Source: Streptomyces typhae
GTDB taxonomy: Bacteria; Actinomycetota; Actinomycetes; Streptomycetales; Streptomycetaceae
NCBI RefSeq assembly: GCF_009755605.1
Contig: NZ_WPNZ01000006.1
Coordinates: forward strand, 124,001 to 188,000
Length of the DNA stretch: 64,000 bases
Direction of reading: 5' to 3'
Shown here: positions 9,147 through 17,696 of the stretch, piece after piece
How the letters are laid out: each line of letters opens with the position of its first letter
How positions within the stretch are numbered: position 1 is the stretch's first letter
The notes under the pieces: model-generated
Seen by the model: only the letters and a program-made list of their open reading frames with translations
What the model was told of the DNA's origin: nothing
Databases searched by the model: none
Translations under genes and position numbers: made by a program

Positions 9147-11327
9147 GGTGAGGATGACCAGTCGGCTGGTGGCCCTGGTCATCGCGACATAGCGGTCGAC
9201 CGCTCCTTCGACGCCCTCGCCGAACGCGTCGGGGTCGACAAGGACGACCAGGTCGAATTCGAGCCCCTTCGACAGCTGGGGAGTCAGCGACCGGACCCGG
9301 GCGGTCTCCTGGAACGTGGGGTCGCCGATGACGCAGGCCGTCCCCTCGGCGTGCGCGGCCAGCCAGGTGTCGAGGACCGACGCCAGCTCCGTGACGGAGC
9401 CGTGCACGACGGGGACGTCGCCGCTGCGGATCGACGTCGGCACGTTGGCGTCGGGGAGCACGGCGCGGATGACGGGCTCGGCTTCCGCCATCACCTGCTC
9501 CGGGGTCCGGTAGTTGACGGTGAGGGACGCCACCTCGATCCGGTCGAGGCCGATCCGCTCCAGGCGCTCCCGCCACGACTCCGTGAAACCGTGCCTGGCC
9601 TGGGCCCGGTCCCCGACGATGGTGAAGCTCCGGGACGGGCAGCGCAGCAGCAGCATCTGCCACTCCGCGTCGGTCAGCTCCTGCGCCTCGTCCACGACGA
9701 CGTGCGCGAACGGCCCGGCGAGCAGATCCGCGTCGGTGGTGGGGAGCTCGGCCTCGTCGACCAGGCTGACCTGGGCGTCCTGGCCGCGCAACATCGTCAC
9801 CAGGCCTTCGCCATCGTCGCCGTCCGCGCCCGATGACGACGCCGCGTCGATCAGGTTGTCGACGACCTGCGCCATGCGTTCGCGCTGGGTGGCGAGGATC
9901 GCCTCCTGCCGGCGCTTGCGGCGGGTGGCCCCCGGGTCGCCGAGCCGCTGCCGTGCCGCGTCGAGAAGCGGCAAGTCGGACACCGTCCAGGCCTGCGGGG
10001 CGGCCTTGCGCTGGAGTCTGCGCACCTCGTCGGCCGTGAGCCAGGGGGCGCACAGCCGCAGATAGGCCGGTACCGTCCACAGGTCCGAGACCAGGTCGGC
10101 CGCTTCGAGGAGCGGCCAGGCGCGGTGCAGGGTGTCCAGGAGTTCCTCGTCGTAGCGCAGCGAGGCACGGAACTCGTGGATCGGGACGTCGCCGCCGAGC
10201 TTGTCGAGGAGGATCGCGACCAGTTCCTCCCAGATCTGCTCGCGCCCCTCGTTGTGGGGGGTGCCGGGGTCCGGTGCCTCGAACGCCTCGGCCCAGTCGT
10301 CGGCGCTCAGCCGGATGTCGCCCCAGTCGGTCGAGACCGTCATGCCCTTCGCCGGCGGCTCCTCGTAGATCGCGACGGCCTTCTCGATCGCCTTCACCAT
10401 GTCCGCGGACGACTTCAGACGGGCGACTTCCGGTTCGCGCTCGTCCGGCGCCGTGGCGCCCTCGGCGACGAGGTCCCGTACGAGGCAGGTCTGCACGCCC
10501 TCCTCGCCGAGACTCGGCAGGACGTCGGCGACGTACGCCAGATAGGGCCGGTGCGGGCCGACGAACAGCACGCCGCCCTTGCGGTGGCCGAGGCGGGGGT
10601 CGGAGTAGAGCAGGTAGGCGGAGCGGTGCAGGGCGACCACGGTCTTGCCCGTGCCCGGCCCGCCGTCGACGACGAGGGCGCCACGGGAGCCCGCGCGGAT
10701 GATGGCGTCCTGGTCGGACTGGATGGTGGCGAGCACGTCGCGCATCCGGTCCGACCTGCTGCTGCCGAGGCTCGCGACGAAAGCGGACTGGTCGTCGAGC
10801 GCGGCGCGCCGTTCAAGGCCGTCGGCGGTGAACACCTCGTCCCAGTAGTCGCTGATCCGGCCGCCCGTCCAGCGGTATCTGCGGCGGCTCACGAGGCCCA
10901 TCGGGTGGGCGTGGGTCGCAGCGAAGAAGGGCTCCGCCGCGGGCGAGCGCCAGTCGACGAGGAGCCGGTTCCCGTCGCTGTCGGTGAGGCCGAGCCGGCC
11001 GATGTAGACGGGCTCGGGGCCGTCGGCGGTGACGACGCGCCCGAGGCACAGGTCGAGGCCGAAGCGGCGCAGGGCGCGCAGGCGGCCCGTGAGGCGGTGG
11101 ACCTCCGCGTCCCGGTCCATCGCCTGCCTGCCGGTGCCGCCGGGAGCCTTGAGTTCGGCGTCGAGGCGGTCGGACAGTTCGGCGACGGCCTGCTCGACGC
11201 TCGCGGCGACGGCCGAGAAGTGCGTCTCGTCACCGGCGATCAGCGTCGGGTCGGCCTTGGCGGAGAGTCGGTCGGGCAGGTCGAAGACGCCGGTGTTCAG
11301 GGGGCTGGCTGACGGCAGCACGTGCAC
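9138..11327 (-). CDS. helR: HelR, RNA polymerase-recycling helicase-like ATPase (rifamycin tolerance)
   Basis: 729-residue superfamily 1 (UvrD-like, HelD-related) ATPase. In Streptomyces, HelR removes rifamycin from, and recycles, stalled RNA polymerase. Features: N-terminal coiled-coil arm (about 30-100, AVAASVEQAVAELSDRLDAEL), Walker A GGPGTGKT, helicase-like VVDEAQELTDAEWQMLLLRCP with Walker B DEAQ, motif III IVGDRAQA, and C-terminal motifs LTVNYRTPEQVM, LTPQLSKGLEFDLVVLVDP and YVAMTRATSRLVIL. The start is the GTG at 11327. A rifamycin-associated element lies 60-80 nt upstream, which strongly supports the assignment and rifamycin induction. The 3' end is invaded by a tandem repeat, so the last residues (ILTSS) may vary between strains. 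Confidence 0.92.
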   Translation of the reverse strand: MHVLPSASPLNTGVFDLPDRLSAKADPTLIAGDETHFSAVAASVEQAVAELSDRLDAELKAPGGTGRQAMDRDAEVHRLTGRLRALRRFGLDLCLGRVVTADGPEPVYIGRLGLTDSDGNRLLVDWRSPAAEPFFAATHAHPMGLVSRRRYRWTGGRISDYWDEVFTADGLERRAALDDQSAFVASLGSSRSDRMRDVLATIQSDQDAIIRAGSRGALVVDGGPGTGKTVVALHRSAYLLYSDPRLGHRKGGVLFVGPHRPYLAYVADVLPSLGEEGVQTCLVRDLVAEGATAPDEREPEVARLKSSADMVKAIEKAVAIYEEPPAKGMTVSTDWGDIRLSADDWAEAFEAPDPGTPHNEGREQIWEELVAILLDKLGGDVPIHEFRASLRYDEELLDTLHRAWPLLEAADLVSDLWTVPAYLRLCAPWLTADEVRRLQRKAAPQAWTVSDLPLLDAARQRLGDPGATRRKRRQEAILATQRERMAQVVDNLIDAASSSGADGDDGEGLVTMLRGQDAQVSLVDEAELPTTDADLLAGPFAHVVVDEAQELTDAEWQMLLLRCPSRSFTIVGDRAQARHGFTESWRERLERIGLDRIEVASLTVNYRTPEQVMAEAEPVIRAVLPDANVPTSIRSGDVPVVHGSVTELASVLDTWLAAHAEGTACVIGDPTFQETARVRSLTPQLSKGLEFDLVVLVDPDAFGEGVEGAVDRYVAMTRATSRLVILTSS

Positions 11328-11386
11328 TTCGGGAGACTCCCATGTCCGCAGGTTCGGGGTGTGGCCTGCGATTTTGCGGTACGACG

Positions 11387-11406
11387 GGGGCCTTGCCGCA
11401 AGCCCC
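11387..11406 (-). promoter_or_regulatory. Rifamycin-associated element (RAE) upstream of helR
   Basis: The plus strand reads GGGGCCTTGCCGCAAGCCCC; on the helR strand this is GGGGCTTGCGGCAAGGCCCC, which as I recall it equals the published RAE inverted repeat of rifamycin-inducible Streptomyces genes. The flanking G/C runs extend the dyad slightly. An AT-rich patch (TTAACTTATAGC on the helR strand, about 11415-11426) just upstream is a candidate -10 region. Confidence 0.9.
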
Positions 11407-11583
11407 CCGGTGCGCTATAAGTTAAGAGTGGCAAGGAGCGCGTGCTCTCCTTGCCTCTTCTTGTGTCCGGGTTCTCGTGCCGCCTTCTCTTGCGTACGGG
11501 CTCTTGTGTACGGGTCCCTGTGGTTCTTGTGTACGCGTTCCTGTGTACGGGCCGAGTGGGCCTCACGTTCTAGGCTCAACGGC

Positions 11584-12309
11584 ATGAACAGGCCACTGAT
11601 AGCCCTCCTGAGCGGGGCGGGCATCTCCACCGACTCCGGGATCCCGGACTACCGCGGCCCGAACGGGCTGTGGCGGCGCGATCCCGAGGCCGAGAAGCTC
11701 GTGACGTACGACTACTACATGAGCGATCCGGAGATCCGCCGCAGATCCTGGCAGCTGCGGCGCGAGAACGAGACACTGCGGGCCCGCCCCAACGCGGCGC
11801 ACGAGGCCGTGGCCGCCCTGGAGCGCTCCGGTGCGCCGGTGCGGGTCCTCACGCAGAACGTCGACGGCCTGCACCAGCTCGCCGGGATGCCGGAGCGCAA
11901 GGTCCTGGAGCTGCACGGCACCGCGCGTTCGGTGGTGTGCACCGGCTGCGGGGCGCGCGGACCGATGGCGGACGCCCTCGCCCGCGTCGAGGCGGGCGAG
12001 ACGGATCCGCCGTGTCTGGCCTGCGGCGGCATCCTCAAGTCGGCAACGGTGATGTTCGGCGAGCACCTGGACCCGGAGGTCATCGGTGCGGCCGCCGCGA
12101 TCGCCGAGGCCTGTCAGGTGTTCGTCGCGGTCGGTACGACCCTCCAGGTCCATCCCGCCGCCGGCCTGGCGGGCCTCGCCGCCGACCACGGCGCACGCCT
12201 CATCATCGTCAACGCCGAGGCGACGCCGTACGACGACCGGGCCGACGAGATCGTGCGCGAGCCGATCGGGACGGCGCTGCCCGCTCTCCTCGCGAGGCTG
12301 TCGGGTTAG
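11584..12309 (+). CDS. NAD-dependent protein deacylase (sirtuin, Sir2 family)
   Basis: 241-residue class of bacterial Sir2 deacylase that removes acyl groups from lysine using NAD. The Rossmann/NAD motif GAGISTDSGIPDYRG is near the N-terminus, followed by TQNVDGLHQ with the catalytic His in LELHGTA. The Zn-binding Cys pairs are CTGC and CLAC, then VGTTLQVHPAAGL and IIVNAE. Start ATG 11584 (MNRPLIALLSGAG); an in-frame longer frame is antisense to helR and rejected. It diverges from helR; the 256-nt gap also holds degenerate repeats containing TTGTGTACGGG around 11450-11560. Confidence 0.92.
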   Translation: MNRPLIALLSGAGISTDSGIPDYRGPNGLWRRDPEAEKLVTYDYYMSDPEIRRRSWQLRRENETLRARPNAAHEAVAALERSGAPVRVLTQNVDGLHQLAGMPERKVLELHGTARSVVCTGCGARGPMADALARVEAGETDPPCLACGGILKSATVMFGEHLDPEVIGAAAAIAEACQVFVAVGTTLQVHPAAGLAGLAADHGARLIIVNAEATPYDDRADEIVREPIGTALPALLARLSG

Positions 12310-12374
12310 GGCGCGCGCACCCGGGAAAGTTCGCAGCACATGTGCGGGAGCACGAGGGACGCGAGGAGTCCGCG

Positions 12375-12563
12375 ATGCCGATCCATTACCGCAAGTCGTT
12401 CCGGATCCTGCCCGGGGTCAGGCTCAACATCAACGGCCGGTCTTGGTCGATCACGCTGGGCGGGAGGCACGGCCCCCGGCACACCGTCAGCTCCACAGGC
12501 CGGCGCACCTCGTCCATGGACCTGCCGGGGCCGTTCCGCTACCGCCGCAACCACCGGCGCTAG
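12375..12563 (+). CDS. DUF4236 small protein
   Basis: 62-residue basic protein, too short for most gene callers. The start MPIHYRKSFRILPGVRLNIN and the Gly/Ser/Arg-rich tail (GRHGPRHTVSSTGRR) match the DUF4236 pattern, which begins with a YRKSF motif. ATG 12375 follows GAGGAG at good spacing, 65 nt after the sirtuin stop, so it may share that transcript. It converges with the GH5 gene (16-nt gap). Function unknown. Confidence 0.75.
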   Translation: MPIHYRKSFRILPGVRLNINGRSWSITLGGRHGPRHTVSSTGRRTSSMDLPGPFRYRRNHRR

Positions 12564-12579
12564 GGGAATCTCTGACGGG

Positions 12580-14106
12580 TCATCGGCACACGGTGGGCCC
12601 GTCGGGTCGTACCGTCACGCGCACCTCGGCGCCGCCGAACGCCCACACCGTCACCTGCCGCGCCCGTCCGGCGGGCACGTGCTCGGCGCCGGCCCCTGCC
12701 GTCCGGCCTGCGACGGTGATCCGCCAGCCGGTGGGGCTCGGCGGCAGGGACACCACGGTGGCGCCGGGAAGCGGCGTCGACCGGTAGGCGAGGCGGTACG
12801 TGCCGGTGTCCGGGGCGTACGTGTCGGAGCGCACGGTGCCCGCGACGGCGGGGGCGTACGGCGTGACGGTGCGTTCCTTGTTGGTGCGCAGTCGGCCCTC
12901 CCGGTCGAGGGCGCAGTAGCCGCCGCCGTAGCACCAGACGTACGCCGCCCACCCGGACGAGTACCGGGTGAAGGAGGCGAGGGCGTCGTCGTGGAACCTG
13001 CGCATGTTCGGCAGCCCGCTGTTCAGCGGGCCCCACTCGCCCACGACCACCGGGACCGACTGCGCGCGCGGGTAGGCGGTGACGGCTTTCTCGTACGCCT
13101 CGATCCAGCCGGCGGCCGGATCGTAGTCGGCACCCGCCTCCATCGCGGTGTTGTAGAAGTGCGGCGCGTACACGACGCGTTCGTCGGCCACCCGGCCGAG
13201 GCCGGTCGGCACGCCCTCGCCGACGATCGGGGTCGGCTCGACGAACAGCCAGTTGGTACGATCCTCGGCGCGGATCGCGGCGGCGAGGCGCCGGTACATC
13301 GGTGTGAGCTGGGTCGCCTCGATGCGGCGGGCCGCGGTCGCCAGGTCCTCGCCCTGCCGCAGCTCCCCCATCGGCTCGTTGATCAGGTCGTAGCCGAGGA
13401 CCGCGGGGTGGCCGCCGAAGCGGTCGGCGAGCAGCCGCCACATGCGTGCCTGGGCGCGCCGCAGGTCCGCGTCTTCGTAAAGGTGGGTGAAGGCCCGCTG
13501 GACGGCGGGTTCGAAGTACTCGGCGAACCAGTCGCCGGGGTGCGACGTGAACGGGAGACCGTCGGTGCGTGTCGCCCACGCGGGGATCCCTCGATGGCCG
13601 AACGCGGGCCCGAAGACGTCCTGGTGGGCGTCGATGACGACGTGGACGCGGTGGGCCCGCGCCCAGTCGAGGATCCGCCGGATCTTGCGCAGGTATGCCT
13701 CGCTGTACTGCCCGCGCCGGGGCTCCAGATCGTCCCAGAAGATCAGCAGGCGGGCGAAGTTGAAGCCGTGGGCCCGCAGGTCGGCGAAGTGCCGCTCGGT
13801 GATCGCGCTCAGCGCGTCGGGGCCGTGGTGCGTCTTGTCCTCGACGTTCCAGCCGCGCAGGGTGAGGGCGCGGCCCCGGTCGTCGGTGAGACGGGGGATG
13901 CCGCCCGGGGCGCCGGGTCCGGTCGTTCTGCTTTCCGGGGTTCCGTCCTTGGGGGTTCCGGTCCTGGGGGATCCGTCCCTGGGGGTTTTGTCGCTGACGG
14001 TTCCGTCCCTGGGGGACGCCGGGGCGATGCCGCCGCCGAGCAGGGCGGTGACGAGGAGCGCCGTCACGGTGGCGAGGCTCAGGCGGTGCGTACGGCGCTT
14101 GCCCAT
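12580..14106 (-). CDS. Secreted glycoside hydrolase family 5 enzyme (endoglycoceramidase-like)
   Basis: 508-residue secreted hydrolase. ATG 14106 follows GGAGG and opens a signal peptide (MGKRRTHRLSLATVTALLVTALLGG). A repetitive linker of D/G/T/P units (PRDG, PKDG) follows at about 35-65. The (beta/alpha)8 domain (70-390) has GWNVEDKTH, VIDAHQDVF, the acid/base Glu in GYDLINEPMG and the nucleophile Glu in VVVGEWGPL. The C-terminal 90 residues form a beta-sandwich as in endoglycoceramidase-related GH5 proteins. HQDVF plus the C-terminal domain favour a glycolipid- or long-chain glycoside-directed enzyme over a cellulase; this is inferred. The gap 14107-14305 upstream has no gene. Confidence 0.87.
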   Translation of the reverse strand: MGKRRTHRLSLATVTALLVTALLGGGIAPASPRDGTVSDKTPRDGSPRTGTPKDGTPESRTTGPGAPGGIPRLTDDRGRALTLRGWNVEDKTHHGPDALSAITERHFADLRAHGFNFARLLIFWDDLEPRRGQYSEAYLRKIRRILDWARAHRVHVVIDAHQDVFGPAFGHRGIPAWATRTDGLPFTSHPGDWFAEYFEPAVQRAFTHLYEDADLRRAQARMWRLLADRFGGHPAVLGYDLINEPMGELRQGEDLATAARRIEATQLTPMYRRLAAAIRAEDRTNWLFVEPTPIVGEGVPTGLGRVADERVVYAPHFYNTAMEAGADYDPAAGWIEAYEKAVTAYPRAQSVPVVVGEWGPLNSGLPNMRRFHDDALASFTRYSSGWAAYVWCYGGGYCALDREGRLRTNKERTVTPYAPAVAGTVRSDTYAPDTGTYRLAYRSTPLPGATVVSLPPSPTGWRITVAGRTAGAGAEHVPAGRARQVTVWAFGGAEVRVTVRPDGPTVCR

Positions 14107-14305
14107 GACGGACCTCCGGCGTTCGTCGGACGGCGTTCTCGTCGCGTGGGTATCAGGTATCCGTTGCAGGTACCAGTGAGCCGTCAGGGGCAGTTGCGTC
14201 ACGCCCCTCGTGGTCCTCCAGGACCTCGCCCGGCACCCCTGGAACACAGCGGGCCGGGCGTACGCAGAGGGTGGGGGTGCTCAGGGCGGTCCAGGCGGCT
14301 TCCGC

Positions 14306-14515
14306 CGTGGAGTACACCGGTAGGCGCGCGGGCCGCGGAGACAGCCCCGCCAGTTCCTGTTCGAGGCGTCCGACGATCCGGTCCACCTGGGCCGAATGGA
14401 AGGCGCAGTCCACCGGGATCCGTCGTACCCGCATCCCCTCCGTCCCACAGGTCACCACCAGTCCGTCCAGCACCGCCGGTTCACCCGACACCGATGCATC
14501 GCCCGGACGGGCGCT
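14306..14515 (-). pseudogene. Remnant of a type I polyketide synthase acyltransferase domain
   Basis: On the minus strand one frame reads EGMRVRRIPVDCAFHSAQ, then a segment ending SPRPARLPVYST, matching the C-terminal part of polyketide acyltransferase domains (usual form VRVRRVPVDYASHSAQVE... IPFYST). It includes the conserved His of the xxHS motif. Similarity stops abruptly on both sides: no GHSxGE nucleophile elbow upstream, no YWYRNLR segment downstream, and no module around it. This is a decayed fragment of about 70 codons inside the gap 14107-14627; the remainder of the gap holds no gene. Confidence 0.65.
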
Positions 14516-14627
14516 CGGTTCCAGGCATCGCTCCTGCAACTTTGACAGAGCCCACTCGCAGTCAACTCGTACGTCAGCAGGGCCTCCGTACGTCCTGGGC
14601 GGCCCAGCCCCGCGGTAGCTTCGGGCC

Positions 14628-15275
14628 GTGCCGACCGGACCGAAGAAGCCAGAGAAGCCAGAGAAGCCACAGAAACCAAGGACGCAAGAGACGCCTGTGC
14701 AGGCAGAGGTGTTTGACAAAGCGGTGTCCGACAAGATCGAGCTCAGCGAAGAGGAACTGCGTGAGATCGCGGGCTTTGCCGCGCGGTGTGCGAGCAGAGT
14801 GCTGTCGATCTTCGAGCAGAGCCTCCCCGCCGACACCCGGCCCCGTGACGCCATCGACGCCGCTCACGCCTTCGCCGCGGGCGAGCGGCGCACGGGCGCC
14901 CTGCGGCAGAGCGCATGGGCCGCGTACCGCGCGGCCGGCGACGCCGCCGCACCGGAGCGCGTCGCCGAGCCCGCCGCCGCCGACGCGGCACGGGCCGCGA
15001 GCCACGCGGCAGCCGCCGCCTATCTTCACCCCAGAGCCAGCCCCCATCAGGTGAAACACATCCTCGGTGCACCGGCACACGCGGCGCGGGCCGAAGAGTT
15101 GCAATCGAAAGGCGGCGTGCAGGAACGGCGCGGGTCCTCCGACACGTTGGAGTGGGCGCGCCTACACGCTCCACCCGCCGTCGGCGCCGTACTCGGCAGA
15201 CTGCCCGCCGCACCGGCAGGCGGAGGGCGCGTGGGTGAGCTGATCCGCGAACTGGACGCCGCTCTTCGCGAATAG
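14628..15275 (+). CDS. Putative immunity protein, Imm5-like
   Basis: 215-residue helical protein. The region from residue 40 on (LREIAGFAARCASRVLSIFEQ, DTRPRDAIDAAHAFAAGERRTGALRQSAWAAYRAA, HPRASPHQVKHILGAPAHAARA, EWARLHAPPAVGAVLGRLP, LIRELDAALRE) follows the Imm5-like putative immunity pattern of contact-dependent or polymorphic toxin systems. The first 22 residues are a Lys-Pro-Glu repeat (PEKPEKPQKP) and the GTG at 14628 is tentative; the GTG about 70 nt further in is an alternative. No toxin gene is adjacent, so it is an orphan or has another role. It precedes the unusual gene pair at 15484-18122 on the same strand. Confidence 0.6.
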   Translation: MPTGPKKPEKPEKPQKPRTQETPVQAEVFDKAVSDKIELSEEELREIAGFAARCASRVLSIFEQSLPADTRPRDAIDAAHAFAAGERRTGALRQSAWAAYRAAGDAAAPERVAEPAAADAARAASHAAAAAYLHPRASPHQVKHILGAPAHAARAEELQSKGGVQERRGSSDTLEWARLHAPPAVGAVLGRLPAAPAGGGRVGELIRELDAALRE

Positions 15276-15282
15276 ACAGCTA

Positions 15283-15321
15283 TAGACAGCCATAGAAGGC
15301 CGTAGACAGCCATAGAAGGCC
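15283..15321. repeat. 20-bp direct repeat in the 14628-gene 3' gap
   Basis: TAGACAGCCATAGAAGGCC occurs at 15283-15301 and 15303-15321, with a partial copy (TAGACAGC) overlapping the stop codon at 15273. The gap 15276-15483 otherwise contains only the expected promoter region. Confidence 0.6.
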
Positions 15322-15483
15322 ACTTCCGCATCACCAGACGGCGCACTCCGCCAGCCGAATGCGCCTTGTGCGCCCTTTCACTGCCATCGCCCTGCCGTGC
15401 CTTGCGGAGCGCCTCCTGGGGTGCCGCTCCGGCTGCTAGCTTCACGAACTCAGCGGCGTGACGCATCGGGGGAGGCGGCGTTG

Positions 15484-17583
15484 ATGACCGACGACACACC
15501 TGGCTCACACGTGCGGCCCCCGGACTCCGCTCCGTTCCGGCCGGCGGACACCGCTGCCGACGTCGCCGAACATCTGGCGGCGGCGATCGGCACGGAGGCG
15601 TGGTCGGTCGCCCATGCGGGAGCGGCCGCCCTGCTCGATCCGGGAGACGGCTCGGCGGTCGAGCGGATCCGGGCGTGGGCCGCGGAGGCCCAGCGTCGCG
15701 ATGCCACCGGGCAGGACGAGTTCCTCCTTGACTCCGTTCCCTACGTGCAGCAGGAGTTGGCCTCCGCACTCGCCGCGCATCCGCAACAGGATTCGCAGGC
15801 ACGGCAGTTGACGAACACCGTGCACGATCTGCTGACGACGGCGGACACGACAGGTCTGACGGGTACGGCCGATACGACGGGTACGCAGAGTACGACGGGA
15901 ACGACGGGTACGCAGAGCACGAAGGGAACGACGGGTACGGCATCCGCGCAGATCGCGACCGCTGACGGGCATGGCACAGTCAACGCCGTACAGCACGGCA
16001 ACATCTACCACCAAGTGGTCCTCGGCCACACCGAGCGGCCGCGCCGGATGAGCCGAGGCGCCGCGGGCGCGGTGGTCGGTGTCGCGGGTGCGGGTGCCGC
16101 AGTCGCCGGGACGGTGGCCGCCCCGCACCTCGCGGGCGCGGGGGACGACGCGGCAGCGGCAGATCTTCCGCAGGGGCCGCTGGCCGATCCCGCCGCCCCG
16201 GTCACCGCGCCCGGCCCGCCGCCCGCCGCTCCTCCTCCCCCGCCCGTGCCGCCCTCCGTTGGCGCCGGGGGGCCCGTGTCCGGTGGCGCGGCCGTCACCA
16301 AGACCACGACTGTCATCAGCAAGGCGGCGGGGGCGATGGGCGCGGGAGGCGCCGGTGTCGGCATGCCCGCCGTGATCACCATGGTCACCGTCGTGGCCGT
16401 CGCCGTCACCTCCGTGACCGTCGTCGTGTCCCGGACCGGCGAGCGCGCGTCGTGCGGATCCGCCGTCGACGGCCGTTCGGCCACCGCCGCGCTCGCGGAG
16501 GCCGCCCGCAGGACAGGGAACACGAGCTACCGCTTCACCGTTCACCGGGGTACGCACCGCGTCATGGGGGCGGCCGACCCGAGGTCCCGCTCCGCGTGGT
16601 TCACCCAACAGGTGGGCGACGGCCCTTCCGTGGCGGGGACCATCGCGCGGGGCAAGGTCATCCTGCCCAAGGGCACCGCCGTCCCCGCGGGGGCCGACAG
16701 GGGCCTGGTGCGGTCCGACGGCGCCTTCACCGACGCGGTCGACCCCACCGCCGCCGCACGGCTGCTGCGGTCGGTGATCACCGCTGAGCGCGACGGGTGC
16801 GACTTCGAGGGAACGCTGCGGCCCGCGGCGCCGCCGTCCGCGCCCTCAGCATCGAACCGTGGCGAGACGGTCGCCGATGCCGAGCCCAACGCGTGGCGAC
16901 CGCAGCACGCCCCCGGCGCTCGGTCGAAGGCGCTGCGGGCCGATCCCGCGACCACTCGGAACGCGCTACGGGCCCCGTCCTGGAACGCTCTTCGCGCCGC
17001 CCCCTCCGCCCCCTCCGCCTCCCCCTCTCCTTCACCCTCGCTCTCGACCCGCCCCTCCCGTCCCTCCCGTCCGTCCGGCTCTGCCACCGCCTTCACCGCG
17101 CGGATCGACAAACGCGGGCGCCTCGTACGGCTCGACGTCGACGCGGTGTCCCAGCCGGGCGGTGCCGCCGCCGTGTCCGCCCGCTATTCGCACTTCGGAC
17201 TCGCCGTCACCCCGTCCGTACCACCCACGCCTTCTGCCGGCGGGGGTTCCTCCGCACCAGCCTCCGACTCCGCCGTACAACTCGACGGGCGCTGGGCGGG
17301 CAACTGGTCCGTGATCGTGGTGAACGGCACATTCGACGCGAGCCTCAAAGAGGACGGCGGCCGCATAACCGGTGACCTCACCGTCAGCGGCATCGAAGGC
17401 TGCGACCTGAACGGAGCGCTCACCGGAACGCTCAACGGCGACCGGATCACCTTCGGCTCCGCGGGTGGCACGACGGCGATCACCTTCAGCGGCACCGTCA
17501 GCGGCGACTCCATGAAGGGTGAGTTCTCCACGGCCTGCCAGGGAGGCGCGAAGGGGGGGTGGGCTGCCAAACGCGTTCCCTGA
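15484..17583 (+). CDS. Unrecognised membrane protein: helical domain, Gln-His-Gly motif, TM segment, exported beta-rich domains
   Basis: 699 residues; I do not recognise the whole protein. ATG 15484 follows GGGGGAGG. Order of parts: helical domain (25-117); Thr/Gly repeat linker (120-152); a motif ADGHGTVNAVQHGNIYHQ (about 160-177) resembling short amyloid-signalling or RHIM-like motifs; a Gly/Ala hydrophobic stretch (193-218); Pro-rich linker; a clear TM helix (about 295-316, AVITMVTVVAVAVTSVTVVV); an exported domain (325-475) reminiscent of lipoprotein-like ligand carriers; a Ser/Pro linker; and a C-terminal beta domain (595-699) with repeated GxLTGxLNGDxI patterns. The next gene shares both the helical domain and the motif. 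Likely a signalling receptor, inferred only. Confidence 0.7.
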   Translation: MTDDTPGSHVRPPDSAPFRPADTAADVAEHLAAAIGTEAWSVAHAGAAALLDPGDGSAVERIRAWAAEAQRRDATGQDEFLLDSVPYVQQELASALAAHPQQDSQARQLTNTVHDLLTTADTTGLTGTADTTGTQSTTGTTGTQSTKGTTGTASAQIATADGHGTVNAVQHGNIYHQVVLGHTERPRRMSRGAAGAVVGVAGAGAAVAGTVAAPHLAGAGDDAAAADLPQGPLADPAAPVTAPGPPPAAPPPPPVPPSVGAGGPVSGGAAVTKTTTVISKAAGAMGAGGAGVGMPAVITMVTVVAVAVTSVTVVVSRTGERASCGSAVDGRSATAALAEAARRTGNTSYRFTVHRGTHRVMGAADPRSRSAWFTQQVGDGPSVAGTIARGKVILPKGTAVPAGADRGLVRSDGAFTDAVDPTAAARLLRSVITAERDGCDFEGTLRPAAPPSAPSASNRGETVADAEPNAWRPQHAPGARSKALRADPATTRNALRAPSWNALRAAPSAPSASPSPSPSLSTRPSRPSRPSGSATAFTARIDKRGRLVRLDVDAVSQPGGAAAVSARYSHFGLAVTPSVPPTPSAGGGSSAPASDSAVQLDGRWAGNWSVIVVNGTFDASLKEDGGRITGDLTVSGIEGCDLNGALTGTLNGDRITFGSAGGTTAITFSGTVSGDSMKGEFSTACQGGAKGGWAAKRVP

Positions 17584-17605
17584 ACCCAACGCCGCACGCC
17601 GCACG

Positions 17606-17638
17606 ACACACAGCACACAGCACACAGCACACAGCACA
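17606..17638. repeat. ACACAGC microsatellite between the paired genes
   Basis: Four to five copies of the 7-mer ACACAGC in the 113-nt spacer between the two genes that share a motif. It could vary in length and alter coupling of the pair. Confidence 0.8.
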
Positions 17639-17696
17639 CGAGACACGTCACACATACGGAACACATGCAACACCTACATGTGAGGAGGCGGACCAC

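Noticed and set aside
12340..15054. Plus-strand open frame of about 900 codons opposite the GH5 gene
   Set aside because: Runs antisense through the GH5 motifs and has no recognisable domain.
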